The notes beneath the pieces were generated by a model that saw nothing but the letters and a program-made list of their open reading frames with translations, had not been told where the DNA came from and searched no databases. The position numbers and the translations under genes were made by a program. A stretch of 64,000 nt of DNA, taken from positions 62,001 to 126,000 of the forward strand of contig DASWYF010000040.1 of assembly GCA_036405135.1 (NCBI GenBank). Direction: 5' to 3'. Shown piece after piece: positions 8,134 through 17,800 of this stretch. How positions within the stretch are numbered: the stretch's first letter is position 1; each line of letters starts with the position of its first letter. Origin of the DNA: Verrucomicrobiia bacterium. Its GTDB lineage: Bacteria; Verrucomicrobiota; Verrucomicrobiia; Limisphaerales; JAEYXS01.

Positions 8134-9732
8134 TTACGACGTCTTGATCGGACGCCCCGTCACAAAGTACGTGGCCACCTTGTCCTTGCCCACCGTAAGC
8201 GTTTTGCCTTCCTTAAAAACGAACTTGTCCGCCAGGCTGTCATGGATCACCTGGTTCACCTGAATGCCTGTGGCCGGAGCCGTATTTTCCAACTCACGTG
8301 CGATATTGACCGTCTGGCCCCAGAGGTAATAGAGGAACTTCTTCCGGCCCACGATACCAGCCATCACCGGCCCAGTGCAGATACCTACACGCACCTTGAA
8401 ATCCACACCATTGCGGCTGTTGAAGCGGTTCGTGATGCGCAGCATCTCCATCGCCACTTCCACCGCCGCTTGCGCATGATCTTCGCGAGGTGAAGGCACA
8501 CCCGCCACCGCCATGTAGGAATCACCCACCGTGCGGATGCGCTCCATCGCATGCATATCCACCAGCCAGTCGAACCCGGAGAAAATATCGTTCAGCAACT
8601 GCACCATGCGCTCCGGCGGATACTGCTTGGACAGATGCTCAAAATCCACGATGTCCGCAAAGAGCACCGTCGCCTCATCAAACGTATCCGCGATGGTCGT
8701 CTCGCCGTTCTTCAAGCGCTCGGCGATCGCTTTCGGCAGGATGCAATGGAGCAAACGATCTGATTTCTCACGTTCTACCCGCAACTCCGCTGTGTAAGCC
8801 TGTTCACGATCCCGCAGACGTTTCTTTTCCAGTGAAGCTGAGATACGCGCTTTGAGCAGAACGGGATTGAACGGCTTCGGCAAATAATCCTCCGCGCCCG
8901 CCTCGATGCAATTCACCGCCGCATCGATCTCATCCATCGCGGAGATCATGATCACCGGCAGATGACGCAGCTCCATGTCTGACTTGAGCTGCTGAAGCGT
9001 CTCAAACCCGTTCATCACCGGCATGAGCACATCAAGCAAGATGAGATCGAATTCGCTGATCTTGAGCATTGTCAAGCCATCCAGACCGTTTTCCGCCTCG
9101 GTGACCTTATACCCCAAACGCTCCAAACGTCTCCCGAGCATGTTGCGGTTCATCTCATTATCATCGATCAGCAGAATACGTCCATCGGCTGCTGCCACAT
9201 CGGCTTTGCGAATGAATGTGGTCCCGCTTCCCAGAGTGGCTGCTGCTGAAGCACCGGGGAGGGATTTCCGGGTGGTGGTATTGATTTGCGCAGGGAAACT
9301 CTGGCTGTTGAACATCGTCAACAGGTTGTGCGCCGCCGCAGTGATCTTTTGCAGATCCGAGGTGATGCGTTGGTTGCCAGAATCTTCCATCATCTCCTGG
9401 CTCAACTCCGCATAGCCGATGATGAGGTTCAACGGCGTGCGCATCTCCAGCCGCATGCTGTCGAGATCCACCCTGCCCGTCTCGATCTTCCACGGGGCCA
9501 ATCCTTCATTGATCAACGCCAGCAACTGTCCGCCCGCCGTATGGATCTTCTGCAAATCCGGCAGCAGATGTTCCTGTCCCAGATCGGAAAGATCCTCCTG
9601 CAACATCTCACAGTAGCCGATGATCTGGTTCAACGGCGTGCGCAAACTATGCCGCACACCAGACAGCTCATCAGTCTCACCCATCTGATGATCAACCTCA
9701 AGCTGACCGGGTATCGATGCTGGATCGGACAT
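8134..9732 (-). CDS. Receiver-class III nucleotide cyclase with two kinase-type DHp modules
   Basis: This 532-residue soluble protein starts with two histidine-kinase dimerisation (HisKA/DHp) units: RHSLRTPLNQIIGY (His28) and RLEMRTPLNLIIGY, in which the phospho-histidine position is Leu95. No ATPase domain follows. A complete receiver domain (about 185-300) has Asp234 as the phosphorylation site and Lys286 in its KPF motif. A class III adenylate/guanylate cyclase domain (about 350-500) ends the protein. The metal-binding aspartates are at 360 and 404, exactly the usual 44 residues apart. By my alignment the purine-selecting positions are Arg400 and Tyr469, and the transition-state arginine position is Glu480, so substrate and activity are uncertain. 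It is the last gene of a leftward operon with the receiver at 9758 and the hybrid kinase at 10141. Confidence 0.88.
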   Translation of the reverse strand: MSDPASIPGQLEVDHQMGETDELSGVRHSLRTPLNQIIGYCEMLQEDLSDLGQEHLLPDLQKIHTAGGQLLALINEGLAPWKIETGRVDLDSMRLEMRTPLNLIIGYAELSQEMMEDSGNQRITSDLQKITAAAHNLLTMFNSQSFPAQINTTTRKSLPGASAAATLGSGTTFIRKADVAAADGRILLIDDNEMNRNMLGRRLERLGYKVTEAENGLDGLTMLKISEFDLILLDVLMPVMNGFETLQQLKSDMELRHLPVIMISAMDEIDAAVNCIEAGAEDYLPKPFNPVLLKARISASLEKKRLRDREQAYTAELRVEREKSDRLLHCILPKAIAERLKNGETTIADTFDEATVLFADIVDFEHLSKQYPPERMVQLLNDIFSGFDWLVDMHAMERIRTVGDSYMAVAGVPSPREDHAQAAVEVAMEMLRITNRFNSRNGVDFKVRVGICTGPVMAGIVGRKKFLYYLWGQTVNIARELENTAPATGIQVNQVIHDSLADKFVFKEGKTLTVGKDKVATYFVTGRPIKTS

Positions 9733-9757
9733 AGCGATTGGGATTTAAAATTCCGGC

Positions 9758-10135
9758 TCAGGCAGCTCCGTGCTTCTTCAGCAGTGCCTCCACCTTTTCC
9801 AGTAGGCGAGGCAGCTCGATCGGCTTCGTATCGTAATCATCGCAACCGGCTTCCAAAGCCTTCTCACGATCACCGGCCATGGCGTGCGCGGTCAATGCGA
9901 TGACAGGTATCTTGCTCGTCACCGGAAACGATTTGATAAGTTTCGTGGCTTCCCAGCCGTCCAGCACGGGCAGGCTCATGTCCATGAGGATCAGGTCGGG
10001 ATTCTCGCTCTGCGCCTTGGCTACGCCTTCGTTGCCATCCACGGCCATCACCACCGCATAGCCGCGACGTTCCAGGCGGCGGGATAACATGTCCCGGTTC
10101 ATCTCGTTGTCTTCCACCAGCAATATCTTCGCCAT
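9758..10135 (-). CDS. Single-domain response regulator (CheY-like receiver)
   Basis: The 125 residues form one receiver domain and nothing else. ILLVEDNEMNRDML supplies the acidic pocket, LILMDMSLP the phosphorylated aspartate (residue 52), ALTAHA the conserved threonine and DTKPIE the lysine. Its first 40 residues closely resemble the receiver inside the neighbouring cyclase (both read DNEMNR.ML.RRLER.GY), which suggests duplication within the operon. It begins 5 bases after the hybrid kinase stop and ends 25 bases before the cyclase start. It is probably a phosphate shuttle between them, or an output acting by protein contact. Confidence 0.93.
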   Translation of the reverse strand: MAKILLVEDNEMNRDMLSRRLERRGYAVVMAVDGNEGVAKAQSENPDLILMDMSLPVLDGWEATKLIKSFPVTSKIPVIALTAHAMAGDREKALEAGCDDYDTKPIELPRLLEKVEALLKKHGAA

Positions 10136-10140
10136 AAAAT

Positions 10141-12555
10141 TTATTCGTTCGCGGTCGCCTTTTTCATATCTTTCTTAGCCCCATTGGCGCTGGATTCCAC
10201 AAAGGAACTCACCAACTGCCGCACATCCGACATCAATTGCTCCTGTTGATAACTGCCTTTGCGCATGATCTTGGTCACGTTGCCATTGAGCCGTTGATAA
10301 TCCTTAGCCGTAAGTTCCATCGCCGTGATCACCACCACCGGGATGTCCTTCCATTCCGTCACTTCACGCAGTTGCGCTACAAACTCAAACCCATCCATCT
10401 CCGGCATCATCAAATCCAACAGGATGAGGGATGGACGCTTTTCATTCACCCGCGCCAAGGCTTGCTGGCCATTCCCCGCTTCCATCACCGTCCATCCGTC
10501 GCGTTCCAGCAGCACGCGCATGAATTGCCGCACGCCTTCCTCGTCCTCCACTATCAACACCAGAGAATCATCCGAGGTTCGCCGGTATTTCCGCAGCAGG
10601 TTCGAAAGTTTGTCCCGGTCGATCGGCTTCGTCAGGTAATCCGCCGCCCCCAAGGCAAAGCCCATGTGCTTGTCCTCGATCATAGAAAGCATCACTACCG
10701 GTATTTCGCTTAGAATCGGGTCATTCTTCAGGGACGAAAGCACATTCCAACCGTCCATCTCCGGCATCATCACATCCAGTATGATGACATCTGGTTTGAT
10801 CTCCCGGGCTTTCTTCAAACCTTCACGTCCTGACTGCACGCCATTTACTTTGAAGCCCTGGCGCTGCAACAGGCGCTTCAACAGATCGTGAATCGTCGGA
10901 TCATCATCGATCACCAGCACACTGCCGACAGAAGGCTCCACACTCGTCAGAGGCGCTGTTTTGGCTGGTTCTATTGTCGACACCTCCGGCGCAGTGGGTG
11001 AAGCCACCTTTGAAGGTATCTTGAAGGTGAACGTAGAGCCTTTCTTGAACACGCTCGCCACCGTCGTATCGCCGCCCATCATCCGTGAAAAATGTCGTGT
11101 GATGGCCAGTCCCAATCCCGTTCCGCCAAACTTCTTCGTCGTCCCCGCATCAGCTTGCACAAATGCCTGGAACAAACGGTCCATTTGTTCCTGCGTCATG
11201 CCGATGCCTGTATCAATGACTTTGAAATGGATCCATTCCCGGCCATCGATCTCCACCACTCTCGCAGCCTCGAGCTTGATCAATCCATTGTTCGTGAATT
11301 TGGAAGCATTGCTCAAGAGATTGAACAATCCTTGCCGGACTTTCGTCATGTCCGCATACATCGTCCCGATGTCATCCGGGAATACCATCTCCAGGCGGTT
11401 GGAATTCTTGGCGACCAACGGCGTGATGGTATTGGAGACCTCGCGGACAAGCTGGCCGATGCCAAACGTCTCCAAATAAAGATCCATTTTGCCGGACTCG
11501 ATCTTGGAGATGTCCAGCACATCATTGATCAATCCCAGCAGATGTTTGCCGGCGGAGTGGACCTTGTTGAGGTCCTCCACAAACGATTGCTCACCCAAAT
11601 CCTCGGCCTCCTCCTTCAGCATTTCACTGTATCCGATGATCGCATTCAACGGCGTGCGAAGCTCATGGCTCATGTTCGCCAGAAACGCGCTCTTGGTCTG
11701 GTTGGCCACCTCGGCTGCTTCCTTCGCGTCCTGAGCTTCACGGGTTGCCTGTCGCAAGGCGGATGTGCGCTCTTCCACGCGCTGCTCCAGCTGCGCATTT
11801 GCATCCTCCGTGCGTTTGTTCGCAGCCTGCAATGCTGCGTCCCGCTGCTGGATATCCGCCAGCATGTGATTGAACGCCTCTATCATCTGGCCGATCTCAT
11901 CTTCGCTGATCTTGCGTGCGCGCACCGAGTAATCATTATTTTCCGAGACAGATTTGGCCGTCCGGGCCAGCTCCAGAATCGGATCAGTGATGATGCGCTG
12001 CAACCGGAAGGAGAACAACAAGGCCATCAGGCATGCGATCAAGGAGGAGATGATGACAATCTGAGCATACTGCACCACACGGTCGGCGAACTTCTCTGCG
12101 AGATCCGCCTTGAGGTAAACCGTGCCCAATTGCTTGCCGTTATGCAGCACCGGCTCAAACAGAGTAAGCGTCCTGTCATCAAACCGGACACGGACCTTGG
12201 ATGGCTCCCGGGGAATGAATTCACCACCTTGCAAAGGCAGATATTTTGCCACCAGATCATTGGTCTCACCATAAAGACAGGCGGCCATCACACTCGGCTC
12301 ATTCTTCAAATAGTCGAATGGATCACGCACCTTCTGGTCGGCACTTTTTTGCAACAGCACGAGCGTGCTGTTCACCTTGGCATGCTCCGCCAGCGATGTA
12401 AGTTTTTGCACCTGGGCCTGACGGAAGGTATATTCCTCATAACCGACGATGGCACCACATGCGATAAGCAAAGTGATGACACTGGTCAGCATGTTGACCG
12501 CCGTCACCTTCCATTGAAATGGCAAACGCCTGAACATACCTATACGGTGCCGCAC
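10141..12555 (-). CDS. Membrane hybrid histidine kinase (sensor-HAMP-HisKA-ATPase-REC-REC)
   Basis: This 804-residue sensor kinase begins with a transmembrane helix (about 16-38), an extracytoplasmic sensor of about 125 residues resembling the CHASE8 type, and a second helix (about 166-187). HAMP (about 188-240), a coiled coil (240-285) and HisKA follow, with the phospho-histidine in [12 protein letters not shown] near 299. The ATPase domain shows [16 protein letters not shown] and GGTGLGLAI. Two receivers complete it, with aspartates in VIILDVMMP and LILLDLMMP. The second receiver's C-terminal switch reads MRKGSY rather than a usual KP motif. The encoded start is GTG 12555; ATG 12537, six codons downstream, is equally possible. 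It is the first gene of the operon reading into the receiver and the cyclase. Confidence 0.92.
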   Translation of the reverse strand: MRHRIGMFRRLPFQWKVTAVNMLTSVITLLIACGAIVGYEEYTFRQAQVQKLTSLAEHAKVNSTLVLLQKSADQKVRDPFDYLKNEPSVMAACLYGETNDLVAKYLPLQGGEFIPREPSKVRVRFDDRTLTLFEPVLHNGKQLGTVYLKADLAEKFADRVVQYAQIVIISSLIACLMALLFSFRLQRIITDPILELARTAKSVSENNDYSVRARKISEDEIGQMIEAFNHMLADIQQRDAALQAANKRTEDANAQLEQRVEERTSALRQATREAQDAKEAAEVANQTKSAFLANMSHELRTPLNAIIGYSEMLKEEAEDLGEQSFVEDLNKVHSAGKHLLGLINDVLDISKIESGKMDLYLETFGIGQLVREVSNTITPLVAKNSNRLEMVFPDDIGTMYADMTKVRQGLFNLLSNASKFTNNGLIKLEAARVVEIDGREWIHFKVIDTGIGMTQEQMDRLFQAFVQADAGTTKKFGGTGLGLAITRHFSRMMGGDTTVASVFKKGSTFTFKIPSKVASPTAPEVSTIEPAKTAPLTSVEPSVGSVLVIDDDPTIHDLLKRLLQRQGFKVNGVQSGREGLKKAREIKPDVIILDVMMPEMDGWNVLSSLKNDPILSEIPVVMLSMIEDKHMGFALGAADYLTKPIDRDKLSNLLRKYRRTSDDSLVLIVEDEEGVRQFMRVLLERDGWTVMEAGNGQQALARVNEKRPSLILLDLMMPEMDGFEFVAQLREVTEWKDIPVVVITAMELTAKDYQRLNGNVTKIMRKGSYQQEQLMSDVRQLVSSFVESSANGAKKDMKKATANE

Positions 12556-12917
12556 AACTCACGCCTTAACCACGTCAGGATCAGAATGGAATGGCCCTAT
12601 AATCGGCCCGTTCTTCCACTCTGTACAACGGCTTCCATCCTGCAAGAGTAAAACGGTGAGCAAGGCTAACCCAGTCAGCCCAGCCAAACACCATAATCGT
12701 TTGCTCTCTGCCTCCACTCCACTTGTGTCTCCTAACGTGCGATATAAGTAACAAACAGGAGTCCACCGTAAAACGCAACACATTTACATCTATAACCCAT
12801 TGAAAACAGGTTAGTTACCATTTATTGCGAAAAATATTGCATAAATTGCCCCAAGGCGACCTTTCTAAGGATAATCACTTGAATTTAATGCGCTTGCAAA
12901 AATTCCGTTGGCCCTGA
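12556..12917. other. Divergent intergenic region, AT-rich
   Basis: This 362-base gap between the kinase (leftward) and the macro-domain gene (rightward) must hold both promoters. The part around 12780-12900 is clearly richer in A and T than the genes. I cannot point to a promoter with good spacing. A 74-codon open frame inside it (12559-12783, minus) is listed under rejected items. Confidence 0.4.
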
Positions 12918-13478
12918 ATGCGATTGGAGGTTAAAGGTTTTACCAGGATGCACCCGCGCATTGAAATAGTTTCCGGTGATTTGACGAAGCTGGCAATTGA
13001 CGCAATCGTCAATGCGGCGAACAGTTCTTTGCTGGGTGGTGGTGGGGTAGATGGAGCCATTCATCGCGGTGCGGGACCGGAACTTTATGAGGAGTGCAAA
13101 AAACTGAAAGGCTGTCCGACAGGGGAAGCCAAAATCACTTTAGGTTACAATCTGCCGGCAAAGCATGTCATCCACACGGTGGGTCCAATCTGGAATGGCG
13201 GCGAACGCAATGAGGATGAAAAACTCGCCCGCTGTTACCGCAACAGCCTGAATGTCGCATTGCAAAACGGACTTAAGACAATCGCCTTCCCCGCGATCAG
13301 TACCGGTGCCTACGGCTTCCCCATGGACCGCGCCACCAAGATCGCCATTCGCGAGGCCATCGCATTTCTCGCCGTCAATCCAGACTTTGAGAAAGTTATC
13401 TTCTGCTGCTTCGGCCCCGCCGCGTTCCGTCTATATCAGGACACTTTGACAGAATTGACCGACATCCCACACCTCTGA
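12918..13478 (+). CDS. Macro domain protein, likely O-acetyl-ADP-ribose deacetylase
   Basis: A single macro domain fills this 186-residue protein. Macro domains of this subgroup (YmdB, MacroD) hydrolyse O-acetyl-ADP-ribose and remove mono-ADP-ribose from proteins. Signatures are [19 protein letters not shown] (residues about 17-35), [14 protein letters not shown] and the phosphate-binding loop ISTGAYGFP near 130. The catalytic aspartate is expected in VDGAIH. Two starts are possible: ATG 12918, used here, and ATG 12948 ten codons later. The later one would begin directly at the domain but has its AGG touching the start codon. It reads away from the kinase operon; no ADP-ribosyltransferase is nearby. 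Confidence 0.9.
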   Translation: MRLEVKGFTRMHPRIEIVSGDLTKLAIDAIVNAANSSLLGGGGVDGAIHRGAGPELYEECKKLKGCPTGEAKITLGYNLPAKHVIHTVGPIWNGGERNEDEKLARCYRNSLNVALQNGLKTIAFPAISTGAYGFPMDRATKIAIREAIAFLAVNPDFEKVIFCCFGPAAFRLYQDTLTELTDIPHL

Positions 13479-13516
13479 TTCCTGTCACGAGATGGCTGGA
13501 ACGATCACTTCATTGC

Positions 13517-14806
13517 CTATGGCAGCTCCCGGATGAATACGTTCTTGAAATGCACCGGCGTCTTGTGTGCCTGCAATTCGATCGGCCCCCATGGATACAG
13601 AGGTTTGTCACGTTCCCAATAATTTTCCACAGCAGTGCCCGTTTTCTTCTTCGCGTCGTAAGTCACCAGTTCATCATTCAGGAACACCATCACCTTGTCC
13701 CCGATCATCACCATGCGCATGCGATTCCACTCACCCACAAAATAATCTGCCCGTTTCAGCGGCTTGTCCGCATTCACCTTGTTGTTAAAAAGTCCGCCCG
13801 AGCCCACCGGCTCATCCCATATCTGGATTTGCGGCGTTCCCCGCACATATACGCCGCTGTCGCCTTTTTCCTGAATCTTCCAATCCAGCACCATTTCGAA
13901 GTTACCATACTCACGCACTGTGCAAAGATTATCGAAGCCATCGCCCACGTAGCTCAACACACCGCGATTCACCACCCAGTTCTTCTCCATCAACTTATCA
14001 GCTTCCACCTGCTTGCGCGCCCATTCATCGATCGGCAACGCCTTGCGCTTCACCGGATCTTCCACCAATCCCTGCCAACCCTTGAGATCGAATCCGCTGA
14101 ACAACCGCTTGAAACCAGCTGGCACACGGTTCGCGATCTCCGGCTTCACAAACTCCTTCACACGGATGTTACGGAACTCCACATAATCCGTGTGACCTAG
14201 CAAGGCGATGTGGCCTTTCTCACGGAAGATGCCTGGATGTTTCTGGATCACCTCCGTGTCCGTCACATCATTCAGGTCGCCATCCACCACCACCTTGCCA
14301 TTCACCTTCACCTGGATCTTGCGTCCGATGCAAGTGATCTCCTGCTCATTCCACTCGCCGAGAGGCTTCAACGTCGTGCGCTTCGCCGGGATCACTCCAT
14401 AAACCGAGCCATGCACCTGCCAAGGCTTCAAATCCTTGTACTTCGGATCCGTGTCATCCAATATCTGTATCTCCATCCCGTCATAAGAAATGTTCTTCTC
14501 CGCGTAAGGGGCACGGATGCCCACACCATTGTTACCCGCCGCTTGCAGTTTGAACTCCAGCCGCAGCGTGAAATCCTCGTATTGCTTGTCCGTGACGAGA
14601 TTGCCCGCCACTCCCTTGGCGGCGAAAATCACGCCATCCTTCACGCCGTAGTCGCTCTCTTTTCCACCCAAGCGCGTCCAGCCCTTGAGCGATTGCCCAT
14701 CGAACAGGCTCACAAAGCCCTTCTCCGATTTCGCCTGCACATTCACCACGCCGCCGAGCATCAATGCCAGCAGCAGAATTCCAGTTTGCTTAAGTACGAC
14801 TCGCAT
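13517..14806 (-). CDS. Secreted protein with two DUF1080 (3-keto-glycoside-hydrolase-like) domains
   Basis: From ATG 14806 the protein has 429 residues with a signal peptide ending near VNVQA. The open frame continues 14 codons upstream to 14848, but that extension would bury the signal. Two concanavalin-like DUF1080 domains follow. The first (about 30-220) opens with FVSLFDGQSLKGWTRLGG and ends at VEFRNIRVKEF; the second (about 235-428) opens with FKRLFSGFDLKGWQ and ends at VHFKNVFIREL. DUF1080 proteins are abundant in the PVC group and Bacteroidetes, and some hydrolyse 3-keto-disaccharides or glycosides. It is the last gene of a leftward operon after the RidA and amidohydrolase genes. The exact substrate is unknown. 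Confidence 0.88.
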   Translation of the reverse strand: MRVVLKQTGILLLALMLGGVVNVQAKSEKGFVSLFDGQSLKGWTRLGGKESDYGVKDGVIFAAKGVAGNLVTDKQYEDFTLRLEFKLQAAGNNGVGIRAPYAEKNISYDGMEIQILDDTDPKYKDLKPWQVHGSVYGVIPAKRTTLKPLGEWNEQEITCIGRKIQVKVNGKVVVDGDLNDVTDTEVIQKHPGIFREKGHIALLGHTDYVEFRNIRVKEFVKPEIANRVPAGFKRLFSGFDLKGWQGLVEDPVKRKALPIDEWARKQVEADKLMEKNWVVNRGVLSYVGDGFDNLCTVREYGNFEMVLDWKIQEKGDSGVYVRGTPQIQIWDEPVGSGGLFNNKVNADKPLKRADYFVGEWNRMRMVMIGDKVMVFLNDELVTYDAKKKTGTAVENYWERDKPLYPWGPIELQAHKTPVHFKNVFIRELP

Positions 14807-14852
14807 AAATAAAAAGATGCCAAAATTTGTCCAGCCCACCAAGGCCAATTTC

Positions 14853-16097
14853 CTACTCTTTCGTTACCGCTAACATGTCCAAAGTCACTGTCCGCCCTGA
14901 CATTCCCGCTCCCCGCACAGCCGCTTTGGAAGCCGCTGGCGGTCGCGCCGGATCGTAGTAATCCGGACGCACTTCGTTCAGGCGACGATTCGTATCATCG
15001 CTGGCCACATAATATGTCGCCTTCACCAAATGACGCAAATCGCTCCCCGCAGATTCACTCAATCGCCGTAATTCACCGAAGACTGCCTTCAACTGCGCAT
15101 CACCCGTGGTCGCCACTTCACCATACAGTCCGCTGATGTAAACGTCCTTGCCTCCATTGACCCGCGCGATACGGCTGTAAACTGGCGATGCTTTCACCTC
15201 CGGCGGCGTCAGATATTCCACCACCGGCAATTGGCTCTCCGCCTTCGGCAACGCCACGATCATCTCGATCTCCACCGGCAGCGTAGAAGTCCACTCCACC
15301 AGACTCACCACGGGCATCTGCCCCTGAGGATAACGCTTTCGCATTTCCTCCATCACCACGCCCTGATCGGTCATCGGATTCAAAAACGCTTTGATCTGCA
15401 CCACTTGCGCCGGTTGCGCTTTCAGAAAATCCAGCACCCCCCACAACTGCTTCATTGTCTCATCCGTAGCGGTCGTCATCGTTCCCTTCCCCGCCATTCC
15501 TGACACATACGCTTTGCTTCCCGCAGGCATGAACGTCACATGACTGCCTCCCGGAACCGCGTGCACATCCGTCAACTGCACCGACTCTACCTTCCCGACA
15601 TTCTTCAATGAAACCACCACCGCATCCAAAGATAACAACGCCCCATCCTTCAATAATTGCCCGCGCACATAGGAAACCGCTGGCAGATTCTTTCCAAACC
15701 TCCGGCGAACCTCCGTCCTCACTTCACCACTCACCTCATCATCCGCCACATACACATTCAACTTCACAACGGATTCGCGCTTCGATTGCGCTGCTGCAAG
15801 CACCTTATCCAACAGATCAAACACCGCTTCCGTCTGCTTATAAGGATCACCCACGTGCAAAACTTTCCCCTGCAAATCCATCGGCAACAACTGCGCCGTA
15901 TGCGCCAATGTCGCACCACTTACCACCACCGCCCCCGCCCTGCCCTTCGCGATATCCTCATCCACCCTTTTGATGTCTGCCCCGTTCAAATTCAGCGCGC
16001 AGATCAAAACCATGAGCACCCATCCCCCTATCGACGTTCGGAGTTCGATGTTATCGCCAGCCGGTGCAACCGGTGTTGGATGTTTCTTCATGTCCAA
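14853..16097 (-). CDS. Exported protein with three tandem RidA (YjgF) domains
   Basis: The 414-residue product has a hydrophobic export or anchor segment (about 25-40; GGWVLMVLICALNLNGA) followed by three repeats of the RidA fold: about 43-155, 160-295 and 300-412. The first has VVSGATL, VVKLNVYV and LDAVVVSL. The second has AYVSGMAG and VVQIKAFL. The third has VYISGLYGE, LVKATYYVAS and DPARPPAASKAAV, which keeps the arginine-containing segment that hydrolyses imines in classical RidA. Classical RidA is a small cytoplasmic trimer, so one chain with three domains could build a complete trimer by itself. It starts 9 bases after the D-aminoacylase-like gene and is co-oriented with it. Confidence 0.85.
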   Translation of the reverse strand: MDMKKHPTPVAPAGDNIELRTSIGGWVLMVLICALNLNGADIKRVDEDIAKGRAGAVVVSGATLAHTAQLLPMDLQGKVLHVGDPYKQTEAVFDLLDKVLAAAQSKRESVVKLNVYVADDEVSGEVRTEVRRRFGKNLPAVSYVRGQLLKDGALLSLDAVVVSLKNVGKVESVQLTDVHAVPGGSHVTFMPAGSKAYVSGMAGKGTMTTATDETMKQLWGVLDFLKAQPAQVVQIKAFLNPMTDQGVVMEEMRKRYPQGQMPVVSLVEWTSTLPVEIEMIVALPKAESQLPVVEYLTPPEVKASPVYSRIARVNGGKDVYISGLYGEVATTGDAQLKAVFGELRRLSESAGSDLRHLVKATYYVASDDTNRRLNEVRPDYYDPARPPAASKAAVRGAGMSGRTVTLDMLAVTKE

Positions 16098-16106
16098 TTT
16101 CCCATT

Positions 16107-17768
16107 CTATTTCTTCCCCTCATGCCGCAGCATTTTTCCTGGTCTCGCCTGCGTGTGATGATCGTTCTCCACCACCGCTTCGCCGTTCACCAACACCAAC
16201 CGATACCCCGTCGCATACTGGTGCGGCTCCGTGAAGGTCGCATTATCTTTCACCTTTGCCAAATCGAACACCGCGATATCTGCCCACATCCCCTCACGGA
16301 TCTGCCCGCGATCTTTCAGTTGAAACGTCGTCGCCGGCAGCGATGTCATCCGCCGCACCGCATCTTCCAGCCGCATCGTCTTCTGCTCCCGCACATACTC
16401 GCTGAGCGCCCGCGCGCTGTTCCCATACCCACGCGGATGCGGCACACCTTCACCGAACACCCGCACACCGCTGTCCGATGCTATCATCGTGTTCGGATGC
16501 GCCATATACTTCTTCATGTCATCCTCGCTGATGCTGTGAAACACGCCCGAAGCACCGCCATTCGCCGTGATCTCCAGCAACAGATCGATCTGCGCATCCA
16601 ATGACGTGTTCCCTTTTTCCTGCTGCGCCGCTTGCGCCATCGTCAGTCCATTCAATTTCCGGTTCTTCCGATACTCCGCGATGAATATGTAGCCCATGTC
16701 CTCATAGCCACTCTTTGCGATCCCTTCTTTGATCTCCGCCACAATCTTCGCCCTCGTTTCCGGCTTTGCTATCCGTTCACGGAATTTGTCATCGCCACCT
16801 TCACGAGCCCATTCCGGCACACGCGTCGAGACACTCGTGCTTGAGGCCGGATACATGTATTGATCCTGCGTGATGTCTAGCCCCTCAGCCCGTGCCGCTT
16901 CAATCGCCGCTAATACTTTGTCCGTTTGTCCCCAAGCCGATTTCCCCGCCAGCTTGATGTGCGACACCTCCGCCCTCACCCCTGCTTCACGAGCGATGCG
17001 AAACAATTCATCCAGCGCTTTCAAAATCCCACCGCTCTCACTCCGCATATGACTCACATAGATGCCATCAAACGGCGCGATCGCCTTCGTCACTTCCACC
17101 AACTCTTCCGTCTCCGAAAAAGTTCCCGGCAAATAAATGAGCCCAGTGGACATACCCACCGCACCATCCTCCATCGCTTTCTTCACCAGCCCCTGCATCT
17201 TCGCAATCTCCGCTGCCGTCGGCGGACGTTTGAAAGAACCACCCATCACCTGCCCACGCACTGTTCCATGCCCGATGAGAGTCGCTACATTCGGCGACAC
17301 CAGCGCATCCTCCAATTCTTTAAAATACTTGCCCACATCCAACCGTGACGAGCCACAATTCCCCAGCACGATCGTCGTCACCCCCATCCGCACGAAGTTC
17401 TCCGCCAACGGCTGCTTCTCCACCCCTTCTGCGTGCGTATGCACATCGATGAACCCCGGAGCTACCACCAATCCCTTCGCATCCAACGTGTGCTTCGCCT
17501 CGCCCTTCAACTCCTTCCCGATCGCCGCAATGCGTCCATCCTTGATCCCCACATCCGCGAAATACGCCGGGTTCCCCGTGCCATCGGCGATACGTCCGCC
17601 CTTGATCAACCAATCGAACTCAGCCGCAGTGACACATTGGATACCCGCCAGAAACACCAGACTGAAGCGAATGAGTTTTCTCACGCCCCCTTTATGCCAA
17701 AACCTTTTCCCCCATACCACCCAGAAACGCACGGCCCTCATGATGTTCCACACCGAGCGGCGTAGCAC
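16107..17768 (-). CDS. N-acyl-D-amino-acid deacylase family amidohydrolase, exported
   Basis: The mature part (about 500 residues) is an amidohydrolase of the D-aminoacylase group, which removes acyl groups from N-acyl-D-amino acids. It shows FDWLIKGGRIADGTG at the N-terminus, the metal-binding GFIDVHTHAEG, NCGSS near the expected bridging cysteine, AEVSHIK and ASDSGVR with the late aspartate. A signal peptide (KLIRFSLVFLAGIQCVTAAE) lies about 30 residues into the open frame. The start is therefore uncertain: ATG 17768, ATG 17741, or GTG 17684 directly before the signal. Export, the RidA protein 9 bases downstream and the DUF1080 gene suggest a periplasmic role on D-amino-acid derivatives; N-acyl amino sugars are an alternative. 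Confidence 0.88.
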   Translation of the reverse strand: MLRRSVWNIMRAVRFWVVWGKRFWHKGGVRKLIRFSLVFLAGIQCVTAAEFDWLIKGGRIADGTGNPAYFADVGIKDGRIAAIGKELKGEAKHTLDAKGLVVAPGFIDVHTHAEGVEKQPLAENFVRMGVTTIVLGNCGSSRLDVGKYFKELEDALVSPNVATLIGHGTVRGQVMGGSFKRPPTAAEIAKMQGLVKKAMEDGAVGMSTGLIYLPGTFSETEELVEVTKAIAPFDGIYVSHMRSESGGILKALDELFRIAREAGVRAEVSHIKLAGKSAWGQTDKVLAAIEAARAEGLDITQDQYMYPASSTSVSTRVPEWAREGGDDKFRERIAKPETRAKIVAEIKEGIAKSGYEDMGYIFIAEYRKNRKLNGLTMAQAAQQEKGNTSLDAQIDLLLEITANGGASGVFHSISEDDMKKYMAHPNTMIASDSGVRVFGEGVPHPRGYGNSARALSEYVREQKTMRLEDAVRRMTSLPATTFQLKDRGQIREGMWADIAVFDLAKVKDNATFTEPHQYATGYRLVLVNGEAVVENDHHTQARPGKMLRHEGKK

Positions 17769-17800
17769 AATGCTACGTGCTGCCGGATTCCAGCCGGCAG
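17761..17800. repeat. Two small intergenic hairpins
   Basis: CGTAGC-ACAAT-GCTACG is followed closely by CTGCCGG-ATTCCAG-CCGGCAG. Both are perfect short stems in the gap between divergent genes. They resemble the other small palindromes scattered through this window's intergenic regions. Confidence 0.55.

Noticed and set aside
11092-12651. 519-codon open frame antisense to the hybrid kinase.
   Set aside because: The kinase has all expected motifs; the antisense translation is histidine/arginine/leucine-rich without recognisable domains.
12559-12783. 74-codon open frame on the minus strand just before the hybrid kinase gene, with a hydrophobic stretch.
   Set aside because: No Shine-Dalgarno, no recognisable family and an amino-acid mix unlike its neighbours; it sits where the kinase promoter should be. 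It stays possible as a small membrane protein but I cannot support it.
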